Assembly: GCF_020037015.1 (NCBI RefSeq)
Contig: NZ_JAIQDE010000012.1
Span: 1 to 64,000 of the forward strand
Length of the DNA: 64,000 bases
Direction: 5' to 3'
Source: Corallococcus sp. AS-1-6
Lineage (GTDB): Bacteria; Myxococcota; Myxococcia; Myxococcales; Myxococcaceae
The position numbers and the translations under genes are program-made. Positions 7,327 through 21,053 of this stretch are shown piece by piece. Each line of letters opens with the position of its first letter. Positions within the stretch are counted from its first letter, which is position 1. The notes under the pieces are model-generated. The model was not told the origin of the DNA. It saw only the letters and a list, made by a program, of their open reading frames with translations, and did not search any database.

Positions 7327-9868
7327 GCCCCGCCGCAATCGCATGCGCGGCAAGCACGCGCCGGAGAAGCAGGCGGAGAAGCCCCCACGAACCCGAGCGA
7401 GGAAACCCGCGCCCCGGTCCCCTTCTCCCTACAAGGGCGCGCCGCTGGCTCAGCTCCGACAATGGTTCGCCGCCAGGGGCTGGACGCCGTATGCCTTCCA
7501 GGAGGAAGCCTGGGCGGCCTACGCGCGAGGAGACAGCGGCCTCATCCACGTGCCCACCGGCGCGGGGAAGACGTACGCGGCCTACCTCGGCCCGCTGGCG
7601 GACGTGGCCGAGCGCAACGAGAAGGGGCTTCAGATCCTCTACCTCACGCCCCTGCGAGCCGTATCGCGTGACGTGGAGCAGGCCCTGCGCGAACCGTTGA
7701 TGGCCCTGGACGCGGACCTGGAGGTGGAGAGCCGCACGGGAGACACGTCCTCCTCCGTGCGCCAGCGTCAGCGCGAACGCCTGCCCCAGGTGCTCATCAC
7801 CACGCCGGAGTCCCTGTCGCTCCTCCTGACGCAGGAGCAGGCCGCGGAGAACTTCGCCTCGCTGCGCGCCGTCATCGTGGACGAGTGGCACGAACTGCTC
7901 GCCTCCAAGCGAGGCACCCAGGTGGAGCTGGCCCTGGCCCGCCTGCGTCACTTCGCGCCGGGCCTGCGCATCTGGGCGCTGTCCGCCACGCTCGCCAACC
8001 TGGACGAGGCCGCGCGCACCGTCGTGGGCACGGACCGAAAGCCCACGCTGGTCAGCGCGGACCTTCAGCGCCCGGTGGACGTGGAGACGCTGCTGCCAGC
8101 GGAGCTGGACACGTTCCCGTGGGCCGGGCACCTGGGCTTCTCCATGTTGCCGCGCGTGGCGGACTGGCTGGATCCCACGCAGTCCACGCTCCTCTTCACC
8201 AACACCCGCTCCCAGGCGGAGCGCTGGTTCGAAGGACTGCGCTTCCTGCGCCCCGAATGGGAGCACTTGCTCGCGCTGCACCACGGCTCCATCGACCGCG
8301 AGGAGCGCGAGCGCGTGGAGGGGGGCCTCAAGGACGGAAGCCTGCGCCTCGTCGTGTGCACGTCGTCCCTGGACCTGGGTGTGGACTTCGGCCCGGTGGA
8401 GCGCGTCATCCAGATAGGAAGTCCCAAGGGCATCGGCCGCACGCTCCAGCGCGCGGGCCGCAGCGCGCACCGCCCCGGCGCCACATGCCGCATCCTCTTC
8501 GTCCCCACGCACGCACTGGAGCTGGTGGAGATGGCCGCCGCCCGCGACGCCATCGCGCGCCGCGAGGTGGAGCCGCGCACGCCGCTGTCCAAGCCGCTCG
8601 ACGTGCTGGCCCAGCACCTGGTGACGTGCGCGCTGGGAGGAGGCTTCACCCGCGAGTCCCTGCGCGACGAGGTCCGCACCGCGACAAGCTACGCGTCCCT
8701 CACCGACGAGGAGTTCGACTGGGCGCTCGCCCTGGTCCGCGAGGGAGGCCCCACGCTGCGCGCCTACCCGGAGTTCCGCCGCGTGGTGGAGGTGGACGGC
8801 CGCTTCCGCGTGCCCGACGTGCGCCTCGCCCGGCTGCACCGGCTCAACATCGGCACCATCACGTCGGACGCGTCCGTGCAGCTCCGCTACTGGAGCGGCG
8901 GCACCCTGGGCACGGTGGAGGAGTCCTACGTCAGCCGCCTGAAGCCCGGGGACACCTTCCTCTTCGCGGGCCGCCGGCTGGAGTTCAGCCGCTTCAAGGA
9001 CATGACGGCGTACGTGAAGCCCGCGAAGGCCAAGGCCACCCAGACGCCGCGCTGGGGCGGCAGCCGCCTGCCCCTGTCCACCTCGCTCGCGTCCGCGATG
9101 CGCCGCACGCTGGAGTCCGCGCGCCAGGGCGACGTCACAAGGGACGAGGTCGCCGCCGCATGGCCCATCCTCGACGCACAGGCCCGCCTGTCCCGCATCC
9201 CCGGCGACGGCGGCTGTCTGGCGGAGACCTGCCGCACGCGGGACGGCCACCACCTCTTCCTCTATCCCTTTGAAGGAAGGCTCGTGCACGAAGGGCTGGC
9301 GGCGCTGCTCGCCCTGCGCCTCACGCGTCTACAGAAGGCCACCTTCAGCCTGTCCGTGAACGACTACGGCCTGGAGCTGCTCACCCCCACGCCCTTCCCC
9401 TTCGACGAAGCGCTGCGCCCGGCCCTCTTCACCCGCGAGCGGCTGGTGGAGGACATCCTGGAGAGCGTGAACCTGAGCGAGCTCGCGCGCCGGCAGTTCC
9501 GCGACATCGCCCGCGTGGCCGGACTGGTGATGCCGGGCCTGCCCGGAGCGCGCAAGTCCACCCGCCAGGTCCAGGCCAGCGCCGCGCTCCTCTATGACGT
9601 CTTCGTGAAGTACGACCCGGACAACCTCCTCCTGCGTCAGGCGCGCCGCGAGGTCCTGGAACATCAGTTCGAACAGGGCCGGCTCGCGCGCACCCTGGAG
9701 CGCCTGGAGGCGCACCCCGTGGAGGTCGTCCACGTCCACCGGCCCTCGCCGCTGGGCTTCCCGCTCGTCGTCGAGCGCATCAGCGCCAGCGTGTCCAACG
9801 AATCCCTGCTGGACCGCGTGCAGCGCCTCAAGGAGCGATGGTCCCAGGCCGATGCCAGACCCGCGTAG
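7313..9868 (+). CDS. Ligase-associated DEXH-box helicase (Lhr-like)
   Basis: 851 residues. A basic, Pro-rich N-terminal 45 residues precede a superfamily 2 core. Visible motifs are the Q-like motif YAFQEEAW, Walker A HVPTGAGKTYAAY near residue 80, TTPESLSLLL, DEWHELL near residue 190, ALSATLANLDE, LFTNTRSQAE and RTLQRAGRSAHRPG (motif VI). The C-terminal 350 residues match the winged-helix and DUF4145-like tail of Lhr-type helicases. It likely unwinds damaged DNA with the neighbouring nuclease and ligase. The start overlaps the ligase by 14 bases, and pdeM begins 31 bases before its stop. Confidence 0.92.
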   Translation: MQPTRPRRNRMRGKHAPEKQAEKPPRTRARKPAPRSPSPYKGAPLAQLRQWFAARGWTPYAFQEEAWAAYARGDSGLIHVPTGAGKTYAAYLGPLADVAERNEKGLQILYLTPLRAVSRDVEQALREPLMALDADLEVESRTGDTSSSVRQRQRERLPQVLITTPESLSLLLTQEQAAENFASLRAVIVDEWHELLASKRGTQVELALARLRHFAPGLRIWALSATLANLDEAARTVVGTDRKPTLVSADLQRPVDVETLLPAELDTFPWAGHLGFSMLPRVADWLDPTQSTLLFTNTRSQAERWFEGLRFLRPEWEHLLALHHGSIDREERERVEGGLKDGSLRLVVCTSSLDLGVDFGPVERVIQIGSPKGIGRTLQRAGRSAHRPGATCRILFVPTHALELVEMAAARDAIARREVEPRTPLSKPLDVLAQHLVTCALGGGFTRESLRDEVRTATSYASLTDEEFDWALALVREGGPTLRAYPEFRRVVEVDGRFRVPDVRLARLHRLNIGTITSDASVQLRYWSGGTLGTVEESYVSRLKPGDTFLFAGRRLEFSRFKDMTAYVKPAKAKATQTPRWGGSRLPLSTSLASAMRRTLESARQGDVTRDEVAAAWPILDAQARLSRIPGDGGCLAETCRTRDGHHLFLYPFEGRLVHEGLAALLALRLTRLQKATFSLSVNDYGLELLTPTPFPFDEALRPALFTRERLVEDILESVNLSELARRQFRDIARVAGLVMPGLPGARKSTRQVQASAALLYDVFVKYDPDNLLLRQARREVLEHQFEQGRLARTLERLEAHPVEVVHVHRPSPLGFPLVVERISASVSNESLLDRVQRLKERWSQADARPA

Positions 9869-10491
9869 CGGACGCGGACGTGGAGCTGCTCCCGGAACGG
9901 GCCTTGCATTGGCCTGAAGCCGGCGTGCTCGCGGTGGCGGACCTGCACTGGGGCAAGACGGAGTCCTTCCAGCAGCACGGCATCCCCCTGCCCCGGGGGG
10001 TCCTGGATGACGACCTGGCCCGCCTCTCCTCCGCCCTCACCGCCACCGGCGCCCGGCGCCTCCTTTTGGTGGGGGACCTGGTGCACTCGCGCCAGGGGCT
10101 CACCGCGGACGTCATCAGCCGCGTGAATACCTGGCGTGAAACACATGCTTCACTAGAAGTCGTGCTGATACGCGGCAACCATGACCGGCACGTGCGGACC
10201 CTCCCGCCGTCCTGGAGGCTGGAGGACCGCGCGGAGGCATGGGACGAAGGCCCGTTCCGCTTCGCCCACCACCCGGAGCCGGCCGCCGGGCGCTACGTCT
10301 GGGCCGGGCACCTGCACCCCATGGTGCGGCTGTCGGGCGGTGCGGACCGGCTGCGGCTGCCCTGCTTCCACCTGGGCCCCGGCGTGGGCGTCCTGCCCGC
10401 GTTCAGCGCCTTCACGGGGGGCATGGACGTGCGGCGGGGCAGGAAGGACCGCGTCTACGCCGTCGCCGGCACCGCGGTGGTGGAGCTGTAG
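9838..10491 (+). CDS. pdeM: Ligase-associated DNA damage response endonuclease PdeM
   Basis: 217 residues. Calcineurin-type metallophosphoesterase with ADLHWGKT (DxH variant), LLVGDLVHSR (GDxxH-like), IRGNHDRH (GNHD) and WAGHLHPMVRL (GHxH). PdeM-family enzymes occur with the exonuclease, ligase and helicase just upstream and are proposed to nick or process damaged DNA. The start at 9838 lies inside the last 31 bases of the helicase, so the four genes form one tightly coupled unit. A long dyad begins at its stop codon. Confidence 0.9.
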   Translation: MVPGRCQTRVADADVELLPERALHWPEAGVLAVADLHWGKTESFQQHGIPLPRGVLDDDLARLSSALTATGARRLLLVGDLVHSRQGLTADVISRVNTWRETHASLEVVLIRGNHDRHVRTLPPSWRLEDRAEAWDEGPFRFAHHPEPAAGRYVWAGHLHPMVRLSGGADRLRLPCFHLGPGVGVLPAFSAFTGGMDVRRGRKDRVYAVAGTAVVEL

Positions 10492-10545
10492 CGCCACGCG
10501 CTCCGGCGACCCGGACTCCCAGTCGCCGCGCTCCATGCGTGGCGC
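10491..10545 (+). terminator. Nested dyad after pdeM, possible terminator
   Basis: Outer arms GCGCCACGC (10491-10499) and GCGTGGCGC (10537-10545) enclose inner arms CGGCGAC (10504-10510) and GTCGCCG (10522-10528). It is a strong two-part stem at the end of the repair cassette, but no T run follows, so it may act as an mRNA 3-prime end stabiliser rather than a terminator. Confidence 0.4.
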
Positions 10546-10974
10546 GGACCGTCGCACCCTGTAGCGGTACGCCCTGAAAGGGATTGATCGCACAGGGAAA
10601 CGGGCCCTCGCGCAAAGCTCCCTTCCGATCGCCAGAAGCGGGATTCATCACCGCGCGCGGACAACTTGTCGCAACCACCCCAGAAGGTGCTAAGCGCTCC
10701 TTATTCCCACTCCCCACAGAATGGTTGACACTGCCGTGCTCATGGTTGATGGTCCCGCGCCGCATTGGGTCGGGAAATGCATGAGGGACCCGCGCCCACG
10801 GCACCATCCTAGAGGTTCGTTGGACGTGACTGCCTTGCCGTCTGAGCGCCAGGAGCCACCCCCCGCCCGGTCCACCGGGACCGGGACGGCCCCCCTGACT
10901 TCCGCGCCGAACGGTTTTCCTGCGTCCGCCCCTGCTTTCATGTCGCCTTCAGTCCTCTTGCCCCTGGTCCTGGT
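10546..10974 (+). promoter_or_regulatory. Leader/promoter region of the respiratory operon
   Basis: About 430 bases without a convincing gene precede actA. A good minus-35 box, TTGACA, lies at 10725-10730; the matching minus-10 (GATGGT at 10748-10753, 17-base spacing) is poor, so the promoter is tentative. If used, it leaves a leader of roughly 210 bases before the actA ATG. Short frames here lack coding character. No riboswitch fold was recognised. Confidence 0.3.
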
Positions 10975-11633
10975 ATGAGCGGCCCTCTCTTCCCACGCTG
11001 GACGAATACGGTGTCGCGCCTGTCGGCCGCGATGCTCCTCGCCGTGCCCGCCATCGCCATCGGCGGCCTCTTGGCCTACGTGCGCAGCCCGCTCGTGACC
11101 AATCAGGCCCGCCCGGTGGAACAGCCCATCGAGTTCGACCACCGGCACCACGCCGGTGACGAGCAGATCGACTGTCGCTACTGCCACTGGACGGTGGAGA
11201 AGTCCCCGTCGGCGGGCATCCCCTCCACCACCGTGTGCATGTCCTGCCACGCGCAGGTGTGGAACAAGAGCCCGTACCTCACCGAGGTCCGCAAGGCGTT
11301 CTTCGCCGACCAGCCCATCCCCTGGGTCCGCGTCCACAACCTGCCGGACTTCGTCTACTTCAACCACTCCATCCACGTGGGCAAGGGCGTTGGCTGCGCC
11401 ACCTGCCACGGCCGCGTGGATCAGATGGGCGCCATCGAGCAGTCCGCGCCGCTGACGATGAGCTGGTGCCTGGACTGCCACCGCAACCCCGGCCCCAACC
11501 TCCGGCCCCCGGAGTTCATCACCAGCATGACCTGGGCGCCCCCGGCGGATAAGGCGGAGGCCTCGGCCCTCGCCGAGACGCTCCTCAAGGAATACGACGT
11601 TCACTCGCGCACGAGCTGCTCCACATGCCACCG

Positions 11634-11637
<4 letters not shown>
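10975..11637 (+). CDS. actA: Alternative complex III subunit ActA, pentaheme cytochrome c
   Basis: 220 residues. An N-terminal membrane anchor (MLLAVPAIAIGGLLAYV) is followed by five CxxCH haem sites: CRYCH, CMSCH, CATCH, CLDCH and CSTCH, the last at the extreme C-terminus. Five haems is the number known for ActA of alternative complex III, the quinol:electron-acceptor oxidoreductase that replaces bc1 in Rhodothermus, Chloroflexus and myxobacteria. It sits on the periplasmic face and passes electrons toward the oxidase encoded downstream. The stop overlaps the actB start as ATGA. Confidence 0.92.
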
Positions 11638-14852
<3,215 letters not shown>

Positions 14853-14857
14853 CCGTC

Positions 14858-16297
<1,440 letters not shown>

Positions 16298-16301
16298 CAT
16301 C

Positions 16302-16847
16302 ATGGAAGCCAAGGTCCTTGATTCCTGGGTGTTGGCCGAGTTCGCCACTCCGGAAGCCCTCGTCTCCGCCACGCAGCAGATGCGCGAGAAGGGCTTCCAG
16401 GGGATGGACACCTACTCCCCCTACCCGCTGCACGGCGGGTCGGAGGCGCTGGGTCTGCCGCCCTCTCGCGTGCCCTTCATCGCCCTGGGTGGCGGCCTCA
16501 CCGGCATGGTGACCGCCCTCACGATGCAGACGTGGATGAACACCATCGACTACCCGCTCAACGTCGGCGGCCGTCCGCTCCTGAGCCTCCCGGCGTGGGT
16601 GCCCATCACGTTCGAATTGAGCGTGCTGTTCGCCGCGTTCGGCATCTTTTTCGGCCTGCTCGGCCTGAGCAAGCTGCCGCAGCCCTACCACCCGGCCTTC
16701 GAGTCGGAAGAGTTCCGCAGCGCGTCCACGCACGGCTACTGGCTGAGCATCCCGCACCCCACGGGGACGGACGCCGCGGACGTCAAGAACCAGTTGACGG
16801 CCCTGGGCGCGACCCACGTGACCGTCGTCTCGGGAGAGAACGAATGA
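16302..16847 (+). CDS. actD: Alternative complex III subunit ActD (DUF3341)
   Basis: 181 residues from ATG 16302, four bases after the actC stop. The soluble N-terminus (LAEFATPEALVSATQQMREKGF) and two membrane helices (VPFIALGGGLTGMVTALTMQ and WVPITFELSVLFAAFGIFFG) match the DUF3341 family that forms ActD. The role is structural; no cofactor ligands are known. The stop overlaps the actE start as ATGA. Confidence 0.9.
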   Translation: MEAKVLDSWVLAEFATPEALVSATQQMREKGFQGMDTYSPYPLHGGSEALGLPPSRVPFIALGGGLTGMVTALTMQTWMNTIDYPLNVGGRPLLSLPAWVPITFELSVLFAAFGIFFGLLGLSKLPQPYHPAFESEEFRSASTHGYWLSIPHPTGTDAADVKNQLTALGATHVTVVSGENE

Positions 16848-17404
16848 GGTGGCTCATCCCCGCCGCCGGGCTCGCCGCGCTCACGGGCTGCAACGTCAGC
16901 TCGGAGTTCCTCCAGCGCATGGAGACCCAGGCCAAGTACGAGTACTACGAGACGTCCGAGTTCTGGCCGGACGGCCGCGCCATGCGCGTGCCCCCCGCCG
17001 GCACCGTCCCGCGCGAGCGGCCGGTGGGCAACCCGGGCATCTCCACGGGCCGCGCCAACGGCGTGGCCGTGAACGCCATCCCCCTGCCGGTGGACAAGCA
17101 CCTGCTGGAGCTGGGCCAGAAGAAGTACAACATCGTCTGCTCGCAGTGTCATGGCGTGCTCGGCGACGGCAACAGCGTCGTCGCGGAGAACATGGCCCTG
17201 CGCCTGCCCCCGTCCCTGCTGGAGCTCGCGGACAAGCCGGCCGGCCACTTCTACACCGCCATCAACGAGGGCTACGGCATCATGCCGTCCTTCTCGGGTG
17301 AGCTCGACACGCGTGAGCGCTGGGCCGTCGTCGCCTACGTGCGCGCGCTGCAGGCCGCCCGCAGCACCGCCGGGACGCAGCCCGTCCCGCAGGAGAACCG
17401 ATGA
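16844..17404 (+). CDS. actE: Alternative complex III subunit ActE, monohaem cytochrome c
   Basis: 186 residues. The N-terminus is a short lipoprotein signal ending in a lipobox (AALTGC), so the protein is probably anchored by a lipid on the periplasmic side. One haem site, CSQCH, lies near residue 99, and a distal Met is likely in GYGIMPSFSG. ActE is a monohaem cytochrome c subunit of alternative complex III. It overlaps both neighbours by four bases (ATGA). Confidence 0.92.
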   Translation: MRWLIPAAGLAALTGCNVSSEFLQRMETQAKYEYYETSEFWPDGRAMRVPPAGTVPRERPVGNPGISTGRANGVAVNAIPLPVDKHLLELGQKKYNIVCSQCHGVLGDGNSVVAENMALRLPPSLLELADKPAGHFYTAINEGYGIMPSFSGELDTRERWAVVAYVRALQAARSTAGTQPVPQENR

Positions 17405-18600
17405 CTGCCATGGAGCGCTACACCGGCACGCCCAAGCTGATGGTGCCCGCGTTCGGCCTGGGCGTGGTGGGCCTCGTGCTCACCGCCGTGGGCTTCTTCA
17501 TGAACCCCGAGGCGACCAGCTTCAGCTACCTCTTGGGCTTCACCTACTGGGTCGGCATCAGCGTGGCCGCCCTCATCATGCTGTGCATCTTCCACACGGC
17601 GAAGGCGAAGTGGCCCATCGTCCTGCGCCGCGCCATGGAGACCATCTCCATCGCGGTGCCCGTCTTCGCGGTGCTCATCCTCGCCCTCATCCCGATGATG
17701 AAGTACCTCTACCCCTGGGTGGACGGCTCGCCGCTGGCGGCCCACATCCACGGCATCGAGGTGGAGCACCTGGCCCACAAGAAGGCCCACTACCTGAACC
17801 TGGGCTTCTTCGCCGTCCGTCAGGTCATCTACTTCGCGGTGTGGATCTTCGTCTCGCACCGGCTGTACGGCTGGAGCACCCAGCAGGACGACGTCGGCGG
17901 GCTGGAGCTCACCGTCAAGCAGCGCAAGTTCTCCCCGGGCGCCCTGCCCTTCCTGGCGCTGACCATCACCTTCGCGGCCTTTGACTGGCTGATGAGCCTC
18001 ACCCCGCTGTGGCAGTCCACCATCTTCGGCGCCTACTACTTCGCCGGCAGCTTCCTGGCCGCCTTCTGCGTCCTCACGCTGGCCACGGTGCGCGCCCAGG
18101 GCAAGGACCTGTACGGCAGCCTGGTGAAGACTTCGCACCTGCACAACCTGGGCAAGCTCATCTTCGCCTTCACGGCGTTCTGGGCCTACATCGGCTTCTC
18201 CCAGTTCCTGCTGGTGTGGATCGCCAACATCCCGGAAGAGGCCCCCTGGTACGGCCTGCGCATGTACGGCCCGTGGCGGAGCGTCTCCATCGTCATCTTC
18301 TTCGGTCACTTCGTGCTGCCGTTCTTCACGCTGCTGTCACGCAAGCTGAAGGAGAAGCCCGGGACCCTGGCGGTGGCCGCCACCTACATGCTTCTCATGC
18401 ACGCCGTGGACCTGTATTGGCTCATCTGGCCGGCGTTCTCCGGTGAGGCCGGTCCGACGTTCCACTGGACGATTCTCACGGCCTTCGTGGGCGTGGGCGG
18501 GGTCTCGGTGGGCTACGCCCTGTTCCGGGCGCGCGGTCGGTACACCTTCCCGGTGAAGGACCCCTACATCGCGGAGTCCCTGAGGTACGTGCAGCCATGA
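17401..18600 (+). CDS. actF: Alternative complex III subunit ActF (NrfD-like membrane subunit)
   Basis: 399 residues with about ten hydrophobic segments; a paralogue of ActC within the complex. Characteristic stretches are FAAFDWLMSLTPLWQSTIFG, LIFAFTAFWAYIGFSQFLLVW and MLLMHAVDLYWLIWPAF. It is the second quinone-handling integral subunit of alternative complex III. The start overlaps actE and the stop overlaps the next gene, both by four bases. Confidence 0.92.
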   Translation: MTAMERYTGTPKLMVPAFGLGVVGLVLTAVGFFMNPEATSFSYLLGFTYWVGISVAALIMLCIFHTAKAKWPIVLRRAMETISIAVPVFAVLILALIPMMKYLYPWVDGSPLAAHIHGIEVEHLAHKKAHYLNLGFFAVRQVIYFAVWIFVSHRLYGWSTQQDDVGGLELTVKQRKFSPGALPFLALTITFAAFDWLMSLTPLWQSTIFGAYYFAGSFLAAFCVLTLATVRAQGKDLYGSLVKTSHLHNLGKLIFAFTAFWAYIGFSQFLLVWIANIPEEAPWYGLRMYGPWRSVSIVIFFGHFVLPFFTLLSRKLKEKPGTLAVAATYMLLMHAVDLYWLIWPAFSGEAGPTFHWTILTAFVGVGGVSVGYALFRARGRYTFPVKDPYIAESLRYVQP

Positions 18601-19094
18601 AGAAGACCCAGTCCGAAGTCGAATCGCGGGTCATCGTCGGCGCGCATGGCGTGGCGGCCGAGGAAGACCACCTCGTCATGGGGAAGATCATCGGCGTCGG
18701 TGTGGGCGCCATGGTCCTCTTCCTCGTGGGCGCGGTGTGGGCCTGGCGCATCCAGGTCGTCACCATGCAGGAGGCCCAGCCGGACGGTCCTCCTCCGCGT
18801 CCCGCCGCGGTGGGCCAGTACGAGATCGGCATCGTGAACCAGCGCCTGTTCGAGCAGGACTGGCGCGCGGCGGAGAAGATTGGCGGCCAGCACCAGGCGC
18901 TGAAGAACGGCTGGGGTGACCAGCCGGGCGTCGCCGCCCACAAGCCGCTGGGCCAGGCCATGGACCAGGTCATCACGACCGAGGCCCAGAAGGCCCGCGA
19001 GCCCGCCCCGGCCCCCACGCCGGCCCCGGCTTCCCCCGAGGCTCCGGCGCCCGCGCCGCACACGGCCCCCCCGGCCCCGGCCCCGAAGAAGTAG
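18597..19094 (+). CDS. Small single-pass membrane protein of the respiratory operon
   Basis: 165 residues. The layout is a cytoplasmic N-terminus, one membrane helix (IIGVGVGAMVLFLVGAVWAW, about residues 30-50), a periplasmic segment with FEQDWRAAEKIGGQ and GWGDQPGVAAHKPLGQAMD, then a Pro/Ala linker tail of about 35 residues. It has no haem or metal motif. The tight position between actF and the SCO gene suggests a subunit or assembly factor of the alternative complex III/oxidase supercomplex; that is inference. Confidence 0.75.
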   Translation: MKKTQSEVESRVIVGAHGVAAEEDHLVMGKIIGVGVGAMVLFLVGAVWAWRIQVVTMQEAQPDGPPPRPAAVGQYEIGIVNQRLFEQDWRAAEKIGGQHQALKNGWGDQPGVAAHKPLGQAMDQVITTEAQKAREPAPAPTPAPASPEAPAPAPHTAPPAPAPKK

Positions 19095-19134
19095 GCTCCC
19101 ACCCGCTCCTCCTGCCCCCGAGCCGTCCCCCGCC

Positions 19135-20010
19135 ATGCCGTCCCTTCCTCCGCTCTCCTCCGCCCGCGCCGCCGGGCTCCTCGCGGCGCTCGCGCTGGTG
19201 CTCACCAGCGCCACGCCCGCGTTCGCCCTGCCGGGCGGAGGCAAGACGCCCCGCGCCATCGTGGAGGCGGACTCCGACCTGCCCCCGCCGGTGGCGGGGG
19301 TGGACGTGGTGGAGCACCTGGGCGAGCCGCTCCCCCTGGAGACCCGCTTCCTGGACTCCACCGGGGAAGAGGTGCGGCTGGGCACGCTGCTGTCCAAGAC
19401 GCGCCCCACCCTGCTCACGCTCGTCTATTACGAGTGCCCCATGCTCTGTAACCTCGTCATCAACGAGCAGGTCCGCGTGATGCGCGAGCTGGGCCTGGAG
19501 CTGGGCAAGGACTACGAGGCCGTCACCGTCAGCATCGACCCGAAGGACACCCCGGCGCAGAGCGCGGAGCGGCGGCGCAAGTACCTCCAGTCCATGGGCA
19601 AGCCGGAGACGGCTCCATGGCACTTCCTCACCGGCACCGACGAGAACATCCACAAGCTCGCCGACGCCGTGGGCTTCAAGTACACGTATGAACCGAGCAC
19701 GAAGCAGTACGCCCACCCCGCGGTGGTCACCGTGCTCACCCCGGAGGGGAGCATCTCCCGCTACCTCTACGGCACGTCGTTCGACCGCAAGGACGTGAAG
19801 CTTTCGCTGCTGGAAGCAGCGGGCGGTCGGGTCGGGACGAGCGTCGATCGCATCGTCATGTCCTGTTTCAAGTATGACACCGCCACGCGGCGGTACGGTT
19901 TCTACATCTTCGGGTTCATCCGCCTGGGCTCCCTGGCTGTCTTCGGCGCCCTGGCCACGATGCTGATCTATTTCTGGAGGCGCGAGCTGAAGAAAGGCGC
20001 GACTACATGA
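19135..20010 (+). CDS. SCO1/SenC family copper chaperone
   Basis: 291 residues from ATG 19135. The signal peptide LLAALALVLTSATPAFA is followed by a thioredoxin-fold SCO domain with the copper-binding CPMLC in LVYYECPMLCNLV and a conserved His in YAHPAVVTVL. A C-terminal membrane helix (GSLAVFGALATMLIYFW) ends the chain, unusual for SCO proteins, which normally anchor at the N-terminus. SCO proteins load the CuA site of cytochrome oxidase subunit II, whose gene starts four bases before this stop, which fits the context. Confidence 0.9.
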   Translation: MPSLPPLSSARAAGLLAALALVLTSATPAFALPGGGKTPRAIVEADSDLPPPVAGVDVVEHLGEPLPLETRFLDSTGEEVRLGTLLSKTRPTLLTLVYYECPMLCNLVINEQVRVMRELGLELGKDYEAVTVSIDPKDTPAQSAERRRKYLQSMGKPETAPWHFLTGTDENIHKLADAVGFKYTYEPSTKQYAHPAVVTVLTPEGSISRYLYGTSFDRKDVKLSLLEAAGGRVGTSVDRIVMSCFKYDTATRRYGFYIFGFIRLGSLAVFGALATMLIYFWRRELKKGATT

Positions 20011-21053
20011 GCGACCTGGCCAACCAATTCCTGTTCCTCCCGGAGCGCGCGTCCACGTTCGCGGAACGGGTCGACTTCCTGCACTACTTCGTCGTTGGTA
20101 CGACGATGGTGATGTCCGCGGGCGTCGGCCTCGCGGCGCTCTTCATGTTCTTCCGCTACCGCCGGCGGGAGGCCCACCAGCACACGGAATACGTGGTGCC
20201 GGACCTGAAGACGGAGTTCCTCTTCGTCTCCGTCCCGCTGGTGTTCTTCCTGGCGTGGTTCGCCATCGGGTTCAGGGACTTCACCTGGTACACCACTCCG
20301 CCCAAGGACTCGATGGATGTCTACGTCATGGGCAAGCAGTGGATGTGGAAGTTCTCCTACCCGGAGGGCCCCAACGGCGTGAACGTGCTGCACGTGCCGG
20401 CCAACCGCCCGGTGCGGTTGCTCATCACGTCCCGCGACGTCATCCACTCCTTCTACGTCCCGTCCTTCCGCATCAAGATGGACGCGGTGCCGGGCCGCTA
20501 CACGCAGGCCTGGTTCGAGGCGACGAAGCCCGGCACGTACCAGGTGCTCTGCACCGAGTACTGCGGCCTGTCGCACTCGAAGATGCTGGCCGAGGTCGTC
20601 GTGCTCGCGCCGGAGGACTACGAGAACTGGCTGAAGGAGCAGCAGCGTGGCCGCCTCCAGGACCGGCAGGACGCGCTGGCGGACACGTCGCTCGTTCCGC
20701 CCGTCGCCCGCATGGCCGAGCAGGGCCAGAAGCTGGTGGGCACGCAGGGCTGCCTCAAGTGCCACTCGGTGGACGGCTCGAAGCACATCGGCCCCACCTT
20801 CCTGGGCATGTACGAGCGTGAAGAGAAGCTCGACGATGGCCAGAGCATCCGCGTGGATGAAGCCTACATCACCCAGTCGATGATGGACCCGGGCGCGCAC
20901 ATCGTCGCCGGCTACCAGAACGTGATGCCGACCTACCAGGGCAAGCTGCAGGGCCCCGAGTCGGCCGCCATCGTCGAGTACATCAAGACGCTGCGCACCG
21001 CGAACGTGCGCGAGACCGCTTCCGAGGGCCCCGCCTATGACCCCATCCAGTAG
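20007..21053 (+). CDS. coxB: Cytochrome c oxidase subunit II with fused cytochrome c domain (caa3 type)
   Basis: 348 residues. Two N-terminal membrane helices precede the CuA cupredoxin domain, with ligands in DVIHSFYVPSF and VLCTEYCGLSHSKM. The C-terminal domain holds a haem c site (CLKCH) and a candidate Met ligand in NVMPTYQG, so this is a caa3-type fused subunit that takes electrons directly. It overlaps the SCO gene by four bases and subunit I by 17 bases. Confidence 0.94.
   Translation: MSDLANQFLFLPERASTFAERVDFLHYFVVGTTMVMSAGVGLAALFMFFRYRRREAHQHTEYVVPDLKTEFLFVSVPLVFFLAWFAIGFRDFTWYTTPPKDSMDVYVMGKQWMWKFSYPEGPNGVNVLHVPANRPVRLLITSRDVIHSFYVPSFRIKMDAVPGRYTQAWFEATKPGTYQVLCTEYCGLSHSKMLAEVVVLAPEDYENWLKEQQRGRLQDRQDALADTSLVPPVARMAEQGQKLVGTQGCLKCHSVDGSKHIGPTFLGMYEREEKLDDGQSIRVDEAYITQSMMDPGAHIVAGYQNVMPTYQGKLQGPESAAIVEYIKTLRTANVRETASEGPAYDPIQ

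Noticed and set aside
7091-9289. Antisense 732-residue open frame opposite the helicase
   Set aside because: It shows the His/Arg-rich composition of shadow frames in GC-rich DNA, with no start signal or domain.
10725-10753. Confident promoter call for the respiratory operon
   Set aside because: The TTGACA box is good but the minus-10 is weak and other boxes are possible, so it is listed only as a low-confidence region.
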